8,600 nucleotides of DNA from Candidatus Desulfofervidaceae bacterium (GTDB lineage: Bacteria; Desulfobacterota; Desulfofervidia; Desulfofervidales; Desulfofervidaceae): positions 1-8,600 of the forward strand of contig JAGHCL010000060.1 in NCBI GenBank assembly GCA_021160485.1, read 5' to 3'. A program made the translations under genes and the position numbers. The notes under the pieces were generated by a model that worked only from the letters and a program-made list of their open reading frames with translations, was not told the DNA's origin and did not search any database. Below are positions 1-7,389 of the stretch, piece after piece (the stretch's first letter is position 1; each line of letters opens with the position of its first letter).

Positions 1-1068
1 ATTCTCTACATTAGCAATGTTCTCACGTAAGGTCTTACCAGTCACTGTCAGGGTATCCAGATTTAATAAATCTGCCTTCGCCAATTCTTTCATCACCGCC
101 GGGATACCTCCGGCCATGTCTAAATCCTGCAAAAAGTGCGGACCTCCTGGACGAAGACTACAAATGTGAGGTATTTTTCGACTTAATTCATCAAAGGTGG
201 TTAGAGAAATAGGGACCTGAGCCTCGTGGGCAATGGCCATGAGGTGTAAAATGGTATTTGTTGAGCAGCCTAAGGCCATATCTACCGTAATGGCATTTTT
301 GAAGGCCTCTAGTGTGGCAATGTCCCGAGGCTTAAGATCTTTCTCTACCAATTGGACAATTTGCATCCCTGCTTTTTTAGCCAGACGTATTCTTGCCGCT
401 GTCACAGCCGGAATAGTGCCATTACCTGGCAAGGCCAGTCCAATGGCCTCGCTTAAACAATTCATAGAGTTAGCCGTAAACATACCTGCACACGAACCAC
501 AACCAGGACAGGCAACATTTTCTAATTCAGTCAAGTCAGCTTCGGTCATTTTTCCTGCCTTAACAGCACCCACTCCTTCAAAAACTGAGATTAAATCCAC
601 CTTTTCCCCCTGCCAAACTCCGGCTAACATTGGCCCACCACTGATGATAATACTGGGGATATTCAAACGCAGGGCAGCCATTAACATGCCAGGAATAATC
701 TTATCGCAATTGGTCACCAGCACCAAACCGTCAAAGGGCTGGCCCATGGCCATTACTTCAATGGAATCTGCAATAATCTCCCGGCTCATCAAGGAATATT
801 TCATCCCCTCATGGTGCATGGCAATACCATCGCACATACCAATGACCCTAAATTCCATCGGGGTGCCACCGGCCATATTTATTCCTGCCTTTACCGCCGC
901 CGTTATCTTATCCAAATGAATATGGCCAGGAATAAGCTCATTGCCTGCATTAACCACACCGATAATAGGTCGACTCAATTCTTCATCTGTATAGCCCATA
1001 GCCTTGAATAACGAGCGATGGGGAGCCTTTTCCAGTCCTGCAACCATTTTCCTACTACGTCCCTTCAT
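1..1068 (-). CDS. ilvD: Dihydroxy-acid dehydratase, N-terminal 356 residues (3' end beyond window)
   Basis: IlvD dehydrates 2,3-dihydroxy-isovalerate and 2,3-dihydroxy-3-methylvalerate to the 2-keto acids that become valine, isoleucine and leucine; it is a cytosolic Fe-S enzyme. The minus frame is open from ATG at 1068 to the window edge. It shows the family hallmarks in order: HLDKI near residue 51, CDGIAM (C79, D80), NCDKIIPG (C121, D122, K123) and [18 protein letters not shown] (C187-C204). By homology D80, D122 and K123 (carbamylated lysine) bind the metal, and C121 and C193 bind the cluster. At the position of the extra cysteine found in plant-type [2Fe-2S] enzymes the protein has PGHIHL, as E. 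coli does, so an oxygen-sensitive [4Fe-4S]-type enzyme is inferred. The start is supported by AGGAGG at 1076-1081, 7 nt upstream. Full-length homologues are about 555 residues, so roughly 200 C-terminal residues lie outside the window. It is transcribed divergently from rplM. Confidence 0.97.
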   Translation of the reverse strand, partial: MKGRSRKMVAGLEKAPHRSLFKAMGYTDEELSRPIIGVVNAGNELIPGHIHLDKITAAVKAGINMAGGTPMEFRVIGMCDGIAMHHEGMKYSLMSREIIADSIEVMAMGQPFDGLVLVTNCDKIIPGMLMAALRLNIPSIIISGGPMLAGVWQGEKVDLISVFEGVGAVKAGKMTEADLTELENVACPGCGSCAGMFTANSMNCLSEAIGLALPGNGTIPAVTAARIRLAKKAGMQIVQLVEKDLKPRDIATLEAFKNAITVDMALGCSTNTILHLMAIAHEAQVPISLTTFDELSRKIPHICSLRPGGPHFLQDLDMAGGIPAVMKELAKADLLNLDTLTVTGKTLRENIANVEN

Positions 1069-1095
1069 TTCCCCGCCTCCTAAGAAATTTTTCTG

Positions 1096-1124
1096 AGTGT
1101 AAAAAGATTTTTTTAAAAAGGCAA
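1096..1124 (-). promoter_or_regulatory. Candidate sigma70-type promoter for ilvD
   Basis: On the minus strand TTGCCT (1124-1119) and TACACT (1101-1096) are separated by 17 nt; each matches the consensus at 4 of 6 positions. It would start transcription near 1089, just ahead of the ilvD ribosome site at 1081-1076. An alternative pair, TTGTCA (1138-1133) and TAAAAA (1115-1110), also has 17-nt spacing and overlaps the -35 element of the divergent rplM promoter. I cannot choose between them from sequence alone. Confidence 0.35.
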
Positions 1125-1131
1125 GGGCAAC

Positions 1132-1160
1132 TTGACAATGAATGCCTCTTATATTATAAA
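1132..1160 (+). promoter_or_regulatory. Strong sigma70-type promoter for rplM-rpsI-argC-truA
   Basis: TTGACA (1132-1137, perfect match) and TATAAA (1155-1160, 5 of 6) are separated by exactly 17 nt. Transcription would start near 1167, leaving only about 20 nt of leader, most of it taken by AAGGAGG (1173-1179), 7 nt before the rplM ATG. This is the best promoter in the window and fits a highly expressed ribosomal protein cluster. The leader is too short to hold a structured autoregulatory element of its own. Confidence 0.8.
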
Positions 1161-1186
1161 ACGCACCGTCGTAAGGAGGGAAAACA

Positions 1187-1615
1187 ATGCGGACATTTAT
1201 GCTCAGAAAGGAAGATGTAAAGAAAGACTGGTATGTAGTGGATGCTGCCGGAAAGACCTTGGGCCGGTTGGCCAGTCAGATTGCTATCAGATTAATGGGA
1301 AAGCACAAACCTATTTATACTCCTCATGTAGACACAGGAGATTATATAGTTGTTATCAATGCTGAAAAAATTAAACTCACGGGCAAAAAGTGGGACCAGA
1401 AGATGTATTATCGCTACTCAGGTTATATGGGAGGATTAAAAAGTTTTACTGCTCGGAAACTTTGGGAAAAGAAGCCCGAAGAATTGGTTAGACTGGCCGT
1501 AAAAAGAATGTTGCCTAAAAATAGACTGGGACGTAAAATGTTGAAAAAGCTGAAAATTTATGCCGGTGCTGAACATCCTCACAAAGCTCAACAACCAGTA
1601 AAATTAGAGTTATAG
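1187..1615 (+). CDS. rplM: 50S ribosomal protein L13
   Basis: L13 is an early-assembling protein of the large ribosomal subunit that binds 23S rRNA. The 142-residue product has the usual bacterial length. It shows the N-terminal WYVVDA and GKTLGRLAS segment (about residues 15-32), [10 protein letters not shown] and GDYIVVINA in the middle, and the signature MLPKNRLGR followed by KLKIYAG and HPH near residues 108-133. The ATG is preceded by a strong AAGGAGG at 1173-1179. It is the first gene of the plus-strand cluster and lies directly before rpsI, the near-universal L13-S9 pairing in bacteria. Nothing unusual is seen in the protein. Confidence 0.98.
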   Translation: MRTFMLRKEDVKKDWYVVDAAGKTLGRLASQIAIRLMGKHKPIYTPHVDTGDYIVVINAEKIKLTGKKWDQKMYYRYSGYMGGLKSFTARKLWEKKPEELVRLAVKRMLPKNRLGRKMLKKLKIYAGAEHPHKAQQPVKLEL

Positions 1616-1624
1616 GTGGAGAAT

Positions 1625-2014
1625 ATGACAGAAAGATTTTATGCTACAGGAAAAAGGAAAACCGCTATTGCCAGAGTATGGCTGGCTCCAGGTTCGGGAA
1701 AGATCACGGTAAATAGAAAGTCCTATGAAGAATACTTTGAAAGGGAAACGGCCCTGATGATAATCCGTCAGCCTCTAGAATTAACGCAAATGCTTAATAA
1801 GTTTGACGTGAAAGCAATGGTAAAAGGTGGTGGCAAAAGTGGACAGGCTGAAGCCATTCGGCATGGAATTGCTAAAGCCCTGGTAGAATTCAATCCTGAG
1901 CTTCGTCCTGTATTAAAAAAGGCTGGTTTCTTAACGCGTGATGCTCGGGTCAAAGAAAGGAAAAAATACGGTCTGGCTGGAGCTAGACGTAGTTTCCAAT
2001 TCTCTAAACGTTAA
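1625..2014 (+). CDS. rpsI: 30S ribosomal protein S9
   Basis: S9 is a small-subunit protein whose C-terminal tail reaches toward the P-site tRNA. From ATG 1625 the product is 129 residues, matching the usual length of about 130. It begins with the typical [14 protein letters not shown] and carries the family signature [19 protein letters not shown] (about residues 67-85). The end has the basic [13 protein letters not shown] stretch and the conserved terminal SKR that contacts tRNA. A GTG at 1616, directly after the rplM stop, is in frame and would add three residues. ATG 1625 is preferred because AGGTGG (1614-1619) then acts as its ribosome site with 5 nt spacing, and because the family starts here. 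Translation is probably coupled to rplM. Confidence 0.97.
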   Translation: MTERFYATGKRKTAIARVWLAPGSGKITVNRKSYEEYFERETALMIIRQPLELTQMLNKFDVKAMVKGGGKSGQAEAIRHGIAKALVEFNPELRPVLKKAGFLTRDARVKERKKYGLAGARRSFQFSKR

Positions 2015-2029
2015 TGCCTGGGTATAACA

Positions 2030-3067
2030 TTGGTTAAAATAGGGATTATCGGAGCAACCGGCTATACGGGACTAGAGTTGCTCCGTTTTCTTTTTTTTCA
2101 TCCTAATATAGAAGTTAGTATTGTCACCTCCCGACAGTTTGCTGGGAAGAAAATTTCAGAACTCTTTCCTTTTTTTGAAGAATATGCTGACCTTACTCTC
2201 CAACCATTAGAGCTAGAAAAAGTAGTCACGCAGGCAGATTTATTTTTCACAGCCCTCCCTCATCAGGTATCTATGGATATTGTTCCAGCCTTATTGGAAA
2301 GAGAAAAAAAAGTAATTGATTTAAGCGCTGATTTCAGATTGAAAGATGCAGATACCTATGCCGCCTGGTATGGGCCACATAAAGCACCCAAGTGGCTGGA
2401 AGAAGCTGTATATGGTCTACCTGAACTGTATGCCGAAGAAATAAAGAAGGCACGCTTGGTAGCTAATCCTGGTTGTTATCCGACAACGGCTATTTTGGCC
2501 CTGGCACCATTTTTAACAGAAGCCCTCCTTGATACGCATACTATCGTGATTGACGCCAAATCGGGCGTAAGTGGTGCTGGCAGGGGCCCTAAACTGGCCA
2601 CGCACTTTTGTGAAACCAATGAAGATATGAAGGCCTACAAGGTGGGTACTCACCGCCATACGCCTGAAATAGAACAGGAGTTGAGTAAACTGGCAGGTGA
2701 AGAAATAAAAATTACCTTTGTCCCTCATCTCATTCCTATCTCACGGGGTATGTTCACTACTGTTTATAGTCACTTGAAAAAAACACTCACTACAGAAGAA
2801 GCCTACCAGCTAATGGCTTCTTTCTATAAAGAAAAAACCTTTGTAAAAGTATTGCCTCCTTCTACTATTCCTCAAACCATTTATGTGCGAGGGACAAACG
2901 AATGCCATTTGGGTGTAAAAGTTGATGAACGCACAGGGCGTATTATTATTATGGCTGCTATAGATAACTTAGCCAAAGGGGCTTCAACTCAGGCAGTGCA
3001 AAATATGAACTTAATGCTTGGCTTCCCTGAAGAAACAGGTTTAAAGACATTTCCCGTGTTTCCTTAA
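2030..3067 (+). CDS. argC: N-acetyl-gamma-glutamyl-phosphate reductase
   Basis: ArgC reduces N-acetyl-glutamyl-5-phosphate to the semialdehyde with NADPH, the third step of arginine synthesis in the cytosol. The 345-residue product has the normal length. The Rossmann dinucleotide motif GATGYTG is at residues 8-14, and the catalytic cysteine is C149 in NPGCYPT. The catalytic histidine region is GTHRHTPEI (H208/H210), and VPHLIPISRGM follows near 231-241. The start codon is TTG at 2030, 15 nt after the rpsI stop. It gives MVKIGIIGATGYTG, exactly where ArgC proteins begin, and no in-frame ATG lies between the rpsI stop and this site. Only a weak ribosome site (TGGGT, about 2019-2023) precedes it, so low initiation or coupling to rpsI is likely. 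Its place behind ribosomal genes is shared with several deltaproteobacterial lineages, from general knowledge. Confidence 0.96.
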   Translation: MVKIGIIGATGYTGLELLRFLFFHPNIEVSIVTSRQFAGKKISELFPFFEEYADLTLQPLELEKVVTQADLFFTALPHQVSMDIVPALLEREKKVIDLSADFRLKDADTYAAWYGPHKAPKWLEEAVYGLPELYAEEIKKARLVANPGCYPTTAILALAPFLTEALLDTHTIVIDAKSGVSGAGRGPKLATHFCETNEDMKAYKVGTHRHTPEIEQELSKLAGEEIKITFVPHLIPISRGMFTTVYSHLKKTLTTEEAYQLMASFYKEKTFVKVLPPSTIPQTIYVRGTNECHLGVKVDERTGRIIIMAAIDNLAKGASTQAVQNMNLMLGFPEETGLKTFPVFP

Positions 3068-3077
3068 ATCTGAAGCC

Positions 3078-3911
3078 ATGCTTAAATTACCTTCACTTTT
3101 TCAGTTTCACTTACCTTTTCCAGACAGCTATACTCTTTCTTCGAAAAACACTTCTCACCCACCATCAACTACTGGCTTGCGTAATATCCGCTGTGTTTTG
3201 CAGTATAAAGGTACGGCTTACAGTGGATGGCAAAGACAACCAGATACGTTAACGGTTCAAGAGATTGTAGAAAACTGTATTAGCCGCATGACCAGAGAAC
3301 CTGTCAAAGTAAAGGCTTCGGGGAGGACCGATGCAGGTGTCCATGCCCTTATGCAGGTAATCAATTTCTCTACCTCTACCAGGATTCCATGTGCAGGATT
3401 TCTGCGTGGATTAAACAGTCTCTTACCTAAAGACATTGCTGTTATATACACAGATGAAGTCAAACCGACATTTGATGCACAGTTTAGAGCAAAAAGTAAA
3501 ACTTATATTTATCTAATTTTAAATGCCAGATGTCGTTCCCCATTTTTAGAAGAATATAGCTGGCATGTGATTACGCCTCTGGACATTCCATCTATGCAAG
3601 AAGCTGGCAATTATTTACTAGGAAAGCATGATTTTCGGTCCTTTATGGGCGCTGGTAGTAGCATAAAAAACACGGTGCGTCAGATATACAGGCTTGAAGT
3701 AAAAGAATCTCATCCCTTTATCACAATAGAAATAGAAGCCAATGGTTTTTTAAAACATATGGCACGAAATATTGTGGGTGTGCTGGTGGAAACCGGTCAG
3801 GGCAAAAGAAACCCACAAGATATGCAACAAATATTAATGGCTCGTGACCGGAAGGTAGCAGGCATTAATGCCCCGGCTCAGGGTTTGCTTTTAAAAGAAG
3901 TAAAATATTAA
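3078..3911 (+). CDS. truA: tRNA pseudouridine(38-40) synthase TruA (start uncertain: ATG 3078 or TTG 3177)
   Basis: TruA converts uridines 38-40 in the anticodon arm of many tRNAs to pseudouridine. In the 277-residue form, GTAYSGWQRQP (residues 45-55) and SGRTDAGVHA (81-90) are family signatures, with catalytic aspartate D85. FRAKSKTY, HDFRSFMGAG and a GFLKHMARNIVG segment near the C-terminus also fit. TruA proteins usually start a few residues before this core. Here the first 33 residues, rich in Ser, Pro and Thr, match nothing I recognise. Starting at TTG 3177 would give 244 residues, M-RNIRCVLQYKGT, and place the aspartate at residue 52, near the family norm. Neither start has a good ribosome site. 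ATG 3078 lies only 10 nt after the argC stop, which favours coupling. The function is sure; the N-terminus is not. Confidence 0.93.
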   Translation: MLKLPSLFQFHLPFPDSYTLSSKNTSHPPSTTGLRNIRCVLQYKGTAYSGWQRQPDTLTVQEIVENCISRMTREPVKVKASGRTDAGVHALMQVINFSTSTRIPCAGFLRGLNSLLPKDIAVIYTDEVKPTFDAQFRAKSKTYIYLILNARCRSPFLEEYSWHVITPLDIPSMQEAGNYLLGKHDFRSFMGAGSSIKNTVRQIYRLEVKESHPFITIEIEANGFLKHMARNIVGVLVETGQGKRNPQDMQQILMARDRKVAGINAPAQGLLLKEVKY

Positions 3912-3936
3912 AAAAGGCCGCATAAAGCGGCCTTTT
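3912..3936. terminator. Bidirectional intrinsic terminator between truA and the convergent transporter gene
   Basis: GGCCGC (3916-3921) pairs perfectly with GCGGCC (3927-3932) around a 5-nt loop ATAAA. It is flanked by AAAA on the left and TTTT on the right, which extend the stem and supply a U tract in either direction. It begins immediately after the truA stop and ends 10 nt before the stop of the minus-strand transporter gene, so it can end both converging transcripts. Confidence 0.9.
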
Positions 3937-3946
3937 AATTATTGGG

Positions 3947-5209
3947 CTAGGCCTTATGGGGTGGCTTTGTCATAATCATAATAACTGCACCCAGTAAGCA
4001 AGCAATCCCTGCCGGGATAAAGGCCCCAAGGAAAGTTTGATAGTGATCACGGACATATCCGCCTAAGATAGGGCCAAAGATACCGGCGGCACCGTAAGCA
4101 GTAAACACCCAGCCGTAATTAGGGCCCACATTGGCCAGACCAAAAAAGTCAGCCGTTGCGGTAGGGAAAAGGGCGAAATTGCCGCCAAAGTTAAAACCAA
4201 TAATAATTGCACCAATAATAAGAGTGGTAACTGCGTTTCCCATAAAGTAAAAAACCAACATCATAATCCCTTGCAATGTACACATGATAGCAATGGCCGC
4301 TTTCCTTCCAATTTTGTCAGAAACCGTCCCCCAAACAATTCTTCCCAGTCCATTAAAAATGGCTAAACAAGCCATAGCAGTTCCTGCAGCGGCACTGGCG
4401 GAGGCTTTGTCCATACCTATTTTTTGAAGAGAATCAATACCAAATAGCTTGATGCAACCAATAACCATTAAGCCTGCCATGGCACTAAAAATAAAAGTTA
4501 ACCATAAGGCGTAAAATTGAGATGTTCGCAGCATTTCATTGGGTTCAAAACTCATCGCACCTAATACCCGTTTGCCGCCTTCCGCCTGCGGTGGAGTCCA
4601 GCCTTCTGGTTTCCAGCCAGCTGGCGGATTAACCATCACCAGACTGCCCAAGAAAACACACACCGCAAATATGATACCATAGAGCATAAAGACATTAAGA
4701 ACACCGTATTTATCAATCAGGTGTCCCCAGGCACCAGCCCATTTTACCCAGATAGTGGCACCAAAACCAAAACCTGCCACTGCTAAACCGGTAATCATAC
4801 CCTTCTTGTCTGGAAACCACTTCATTCCCACGGCAATGGGTACCACATAAGCAAGACCAATCCCTGCTCCACCAATAACACCGATACAGAATACCTGCCC
4901 CATAAAGCTGTGGCCTAAAAATTTGGCCAGGATATAACCCAAACCTAATAAGACACCTCCAGCCATGCATACAGGCCGGGGACCTAGATTCTGCTGGAGG
5001 CGCCCAGCGAAAATCATCACCAGCGCAAATACGGCTAGACCTACAGAAAAGATTGCCTGAGTCTGCGTAGCCGTAAATTTAAAAGGTCCATTGGGATCTT
5101 TTAAATAAGGGGTAAATACTGACCAGGCATAAATTGCTCCCAGACATAACTGAATTAAGATTGCTCCTACTACAACCAGCCAGCGATTCATTACTTTCTG
5201 CTCTGTCAT
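3947..5209 (-). CDS. OFA-family major facilitator transporter (putative acetate/monocarboxylate carrier)
   Basis: The 420-residue product is an inner-membrane MFS permease with about 12 hydrophobic segments. The first (about 9-32) contains LVVVGAILIQLCLGAIYAWS, typical of the oxalate/formate antiporter (OFA) family. MFS loop motifs are seen at AGRLQQNLGPRP (68-79) and SDKIGRK (297-303), and a larger cytosolic loop lies near 195-230. It follows acs by 67 nt in the same direction, which suggests uptake of acetate or a similar monocarboxylate for activation by Acs; this is inference from context. At TAYG (370-373), where I recall many OFA members having TAKG with a substrate-binding lysine, the protein has tyrosine, which argues against oxalate as substrate. 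The start at ATG 5209 is chosen because AAGGAG lies 9 nt upstream. A 21-residue upstream extension would only translate the hairpin repeat before the gene. Confidence 0.9.
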   Translation of the reverse strand: MTEQKVMNRWLVVVGAILIQLCLGAIYAWSVFTPYLKDPNGPFKFTATQTQAIFSVGLAVFALVMIFAGRLQQNLGPRPVCMAGGVLLGLGYILAKFLGHSFMGQVFCIGVIGGAGIGLAYVVPIAVGMKWFPDKKGMITGLAVAGFGFGATIWVKWAGAWGHLIDKYGVLNVFMLYGIIFAVCVFLGSLVMVNPPAGWKPEGWTPPQAEGGKRVLGAMSFEPNEMLRTSQFYALWLTFIFSAMAGLMVIGCIKLFGIDSLQKIGMDKASASAAAGTAMACLAIFNGLGRIVWGTVSDKIGRKAAIAIMCTLQGIMMLVFYFMGNAVTTLIIGAIIIGFNFGGNFALFPTATADFFGLANVGPNYGWVFTAYGAAGIFGPILGGYVRDHYQTFLGAFIPAGIACLLGAVIMIMTKPPHKA

Positions 5210-5218
5210 ATCTGTTTT

Positions 5219-5224
5219 CTCCTT
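5219..5224 (-). promoter_or_regulatory. Ribosome binding site fixing the transporter start
   Basis: On the minus strand AAGGAG lies 9 nt before ATG 5209. It sits downstream of a longer in-frame start at 5272, so it excludes the extended reading and gives a 420-residue transporter beginning MTEQKVMNRW. Confidence 0.75.
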
Positions 5225-5230
5225 AAAAAC

Positions 5231-5266
5231 TTTACTCCCCCCTCTTAAGCTAAGGGGGGAGGTAAA
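5231..5266. repeat. Palindromic C6/G6 hairpin between acs and the transporter gene
   Basis: TCCCCCCT (5236-5243) pairs with AGGGGGGA (5253-5260) around a 9-nt loop. The stem continues through C5235/G5261 and, after one bulged base (5262), TTTA (5231-5234) with TAAA (5263-5266). In the minus-strand transcript this hairpin follows the acs stop by 10 nt. Past its base the transcript reads G and then five U residues, before the transporter ribosome site. It could be a leaky terminator that lowers transporter expression relative to acs, an mRNA-stabilising 3' end for acs, or one copy of a dispersed REP-like palindrome. Translating it in the frame of the transporter gives SPLSLRGG, a peptide typical of such palindromes read through by mistake. 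Confidence 0.8.
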
Positions 5267-5276
5267 GATCACTAAA

Positions 5277-7211
5277 TTAATCAGCTAAGGTGGTTAAGTC
5301 TCCGGGATCAATGCCCATTTCCCGTGCTTTCAGAACCCGGCGCATAATTTTACCACTTCTAGTTTTGGGTAAGCTATCTACAAACTCGATGGATTTAATA
5401 ATAACGATGGGACCAAGCTCATGCCTCACATGTTGTCTGAGTTCTTTATCCAGTGCATCACTGGGTTCATAACCTTTCTTTAAAATGACAAATACTTTCG
5501 CCACTTCGCCTTTTACCGGATCAGGTACACCAATGCAAGCTGCTTCCGCTACGGCTTTATGCGCAACAAAAGCACTTTCCACCTCGGCTGTACCAACCCG
5601 GTGGCCAGCAATGTTCATAACATCATCTGCCCGACCTTGGATCCAGAAGTAACCATCTTCGTCTCTTCTAGCCACATCTCCAGTGGTATAAACACCAGGG
5701 ATAACCTCCCAATACTGTTTTTTGTATCTTTCGGGATCACCCCATAAGGTTCTCAACATAGAAGGCCAAGGATGTTTGACTACTAAGAAGCCACCCTTTC
5801 CTGCTGGCACCGGTTTTCCTTCTTTATCTACCACATCGGCATGAATGCCAGGAAAGGGTTTTGTAGCCGAACCGGGTTTTAAGAGGGCAACAGGTAATGG
5901 AGTAATCATAAACATACCTGTTTCTGTTTGCCACCAGGTATCCATAATCGGACATCTTTCCCGGCCGACATTTTCATAATACCAGACCCAAGCTTCAGGA
6001 TTAATAGGCTCACCTACTGTACCAAGTAAGCGAAGGGTTTTGAGACTATGACGCCGGGGTAACTCTGCCCCAAAACGCATAAGCATCCTGATGGTTGTTG
6101 GGGCTGTATAAAGGATGTTAATACCGAACTTATCAATAATTTGCCACATTCTGTCTGGCTTGGGATAAAGAGGATGTCCTTCATACATCACTGTTGTTCC
6201 ACCACAAATTAGGGGACCATACACAATGTAACTATGTCCTGTCACCCAACCTACATCAGCTGCACACCAGTAGATGTCTGTTTCTTTAAGGTCAAATACC
6301 CATTTTAAGGTCCGATGAATACCTACCATATAGCCGCCGTGAACGTGTAAGATACCTTTAGGTTTACCTGTAGTCCCTGATGTATAAAGAATATAAAGGG
6401 GATGCTCTGAATCCAATACTTCTGTTTCACACTCATCGGATACACCTTCCATTAAATCATGCCACCAGAGATAACGACCATCACTCATATCAATGGGCTG
6501 GCCGGTTCTTTGGACTACAATCACATGTTCTACTGTAGGGCACTCTATCATAGCCTCATCTACAGTCTCTTTTAGGTTGATAATCTTTCCATTCCGATAA
6601 AGACCATCAGCTGTAACAATAACCTTAGCCTTGGCATCGTTGACCCTTTCCCGTAAGGCCATGGCGCTAAAGCCAGCATAGACAACTGTATGAATTACAC
6701 CCAACTTAGCACAACCTAACATAGCAATGGCTGTTTCTAACAGGTTGGGCATGTAAATGGCTACACGGTCACCCTTTTTTAAACCTAAAGATTTCAACAC
6801 ATTGGCAAATTTATTTACGCGGCGATAAAGTTCATAATAGGTGAGTTTTTTCTTTTGTTCTGGCGGTTCACCCTGCCAGATAATGGCCACTTTGTTTTTA
6901 CGATGGGTTTTGATGTGTCTGTCTACGGCATTGTAAACAATATTACACTTGGCTCCGACAAACCATTTGTAAAAAGGAGCATCACTTTCATCTAATACCT
7001 TATCCCATTTTTTAAACCAATCTAATTCTTCTGCCGCTTCTTCCCAGAAACCTTCTGGATCTCTTAATCCCTTTTCCATTGCTTCCTGATATTCTTTTGG
7101 GCTTACATTAGCTTCAATGACTACCTCAGGCAAAGGTCTAAAAACTCGCTCTTCACCCAGAAGGGCTTCTGTTGTTTCTTTAGGTTCCACTTTCCTCTTT
7201 GCTCTTGCCAT
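5277..7211 (-). CDS. acs: Acetyl-CoA synthetase (AMP-forming, acetate-CoA ligase)
   Basis: Acs activates acetate with ATP and CoA through acetyl-AMP, giving acetyl-CoA, AMP and pyrophosphate in the cytosol. The 644-residue length is close to the usual 650. ANL-superfamily motifs appear in order: the phosphate loop [11 protein letters not shown] (276-286), the acetate-pocket segment GWVTGHSY (321-328), and DTWWQTETG (424-432) with the pocket tryptophan. These are followed by YTTGD (508-512), the hinge region QGRADD (525-530), and SGKIMRR (619-625) with K621. K621 is needed for adenylation and is the usual target of inactivating lysine acetylation. The long N-terminal domain and the tryptophan pocket favour acetate over larger acyl substrates. 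The start ATG 7211 is preceded by AAGGAGGG. It is likely co-transcribed with the downstream OFA transporter, and a repeat-rich spacer with a candidate promoter lies upstream. No deacetylase or acetyltransferase gene is seen nearby. Confidence 0.97.
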   Translation of the reverse strand: MARAKRKVEPKETTEALLGEERVFRPLPEVVIEANVSPKEYQEAMEKGLRDPEGFWEEAAEELDWFKKWDKVLDESDAPFYKWFVGAKCNIVYNAVDRHIKTHRKNKVAIIWQGEPPEQKKKLTYYELYRRVNKFANVLKSLGLKKGDRVAIYMPNLLETAIAMLGCAKLGVIHTVVYAGFSAMALRERVNDAKAKVIVTADGLYRNGKIINLKETVDEAMIECPTVEHVIVVQRTGQPIDMSDGRYLWWHDLMEGVSDECETEVLDSEHPLYILYTSGTTGKPKGILHVHGGYMVGIHRTLKWVFDLKETDIYWCAADVGWVTGHSYIVYGPLICGGTTVMYEGHPLYPKPDRMWQIIDKFGINILYTAPTTIRMLMRFGAELPRRHSLKTLRLLGTVGEPINPEAWVWYYENVGRERCPIMDTWWQTETGMFMITPLPVALLKPGSATKPFPGIHADVVDKEGKPVPAGKGGFLVVKHPWPSMLRTLWGDPERYKKQYWEVIPGVYTTGDVARRDEDGYFWIQGRADDVMNIAGHRVGTAEVESAFVAHKAVAEAACIGVPDPVKGEVAKVFVILKKGYEPSDALDKELRQHVRHELGPIVIIKSIEFVDSLPKTRSGKIMRRVLKAREMGIDPGDLTTLAD

Positions 7212-7263
7212 AGTTTTCCCTCCTTTTTAGAATTTAAAAAACCTCTATTTTTTGGGTGTTCCT

Positions 7264-7292
7264 ATTTAACCCAGGTATATTACAAATGTCTA
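7264..7292 (-). promoter_or_regulatory. Candidate promoter for acs
   Basis: On the minus strand TAGACA (7292-7287, 5 of 6) and TTAAAT (7269-7264, 4 of 6) are separated by 17 nt. The start would fall near 7257, giving a leader of about 46 nt that ends in the strong acs ribosome site. The poor -10 element suggests dependence on an activator, and two copies of a 9-nt motif lie just upstream. I see no sigma54-type GG-N10-GC element as an alternative. Confidence 0.4.
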
Positions 7293-7300
7293 GATATAAA

Positions 7301-7350
7301 CAGACGAAAGGAAATGTTTAAAGACAAACGGCTTGTAAGAGCAGACGAAA
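7301..7350. repeat. Two direct copies of CAGACGAAA upstream of acs
   Basis: CAGACGAAA occurs at 7301-7309 and 7342-7350 (TTTCGTCTG on the acs-coding strand), 41 bp start to start, or about four helical turns. Relative to the candidate acs start near 7257 the copies centre at about -48 and -89, on the same face of the helix. This is the layout expected for an upstream activator site. Which protein would bind is unknown; the adjacent LytTR regulator is the obvious candidate, although the motif does not match the published LytTR consensus well. Confidence 0.5.
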
Positions 7351-7389
7351 AACAATTTTTAGGGGAGAATAATATACAAGTCTTTGTCT
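7322..7389. repeat. Interrupted inverted repeat in the acs upstream spacer
   Basis: AGACAAA-CGG-CTTGTA (7322-7337) is mirrored by TACAAG-TC-TTTGTCT (7375-7389). Together these give 13 complementary pairs with a small internal loop and a 37-nt central loop. One CAGACGAAA copy lies inside the central loop. It could form an RNA hairpin if transcription reads through from the regulator gene, or act as a DNA operator. Confidence 0.5.

Noticed and set aside
233..1011. Plus-strand open frames (233-919 and 811-1011) opposite ilvD
   Set aside because: They are antisense to a clearly recognisable IlvD reading frame, have no ribosome site and give peptides with no family resemblance.
1132..1365. Plus-strand open frame starting within the rplM promoter
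   Set aside because: It begins at the -35 hexamer and runs out of frame through L13, so it is a shadow of rplM.
1616..1624. GTG start for rpsI giving three extra residues
   Set aside because: The GTG is part of the ribosome site for ATG 1625, and S9 proteins normally begin at that ATG.
5210..5272. 21-residue N-terminal extension of the OFA transporter
   Set aside because: It would translate the C6/G6 palindrome (SPLSLRGG). The good ribosome site at 5219-5224 and family homology put the start at 5209.
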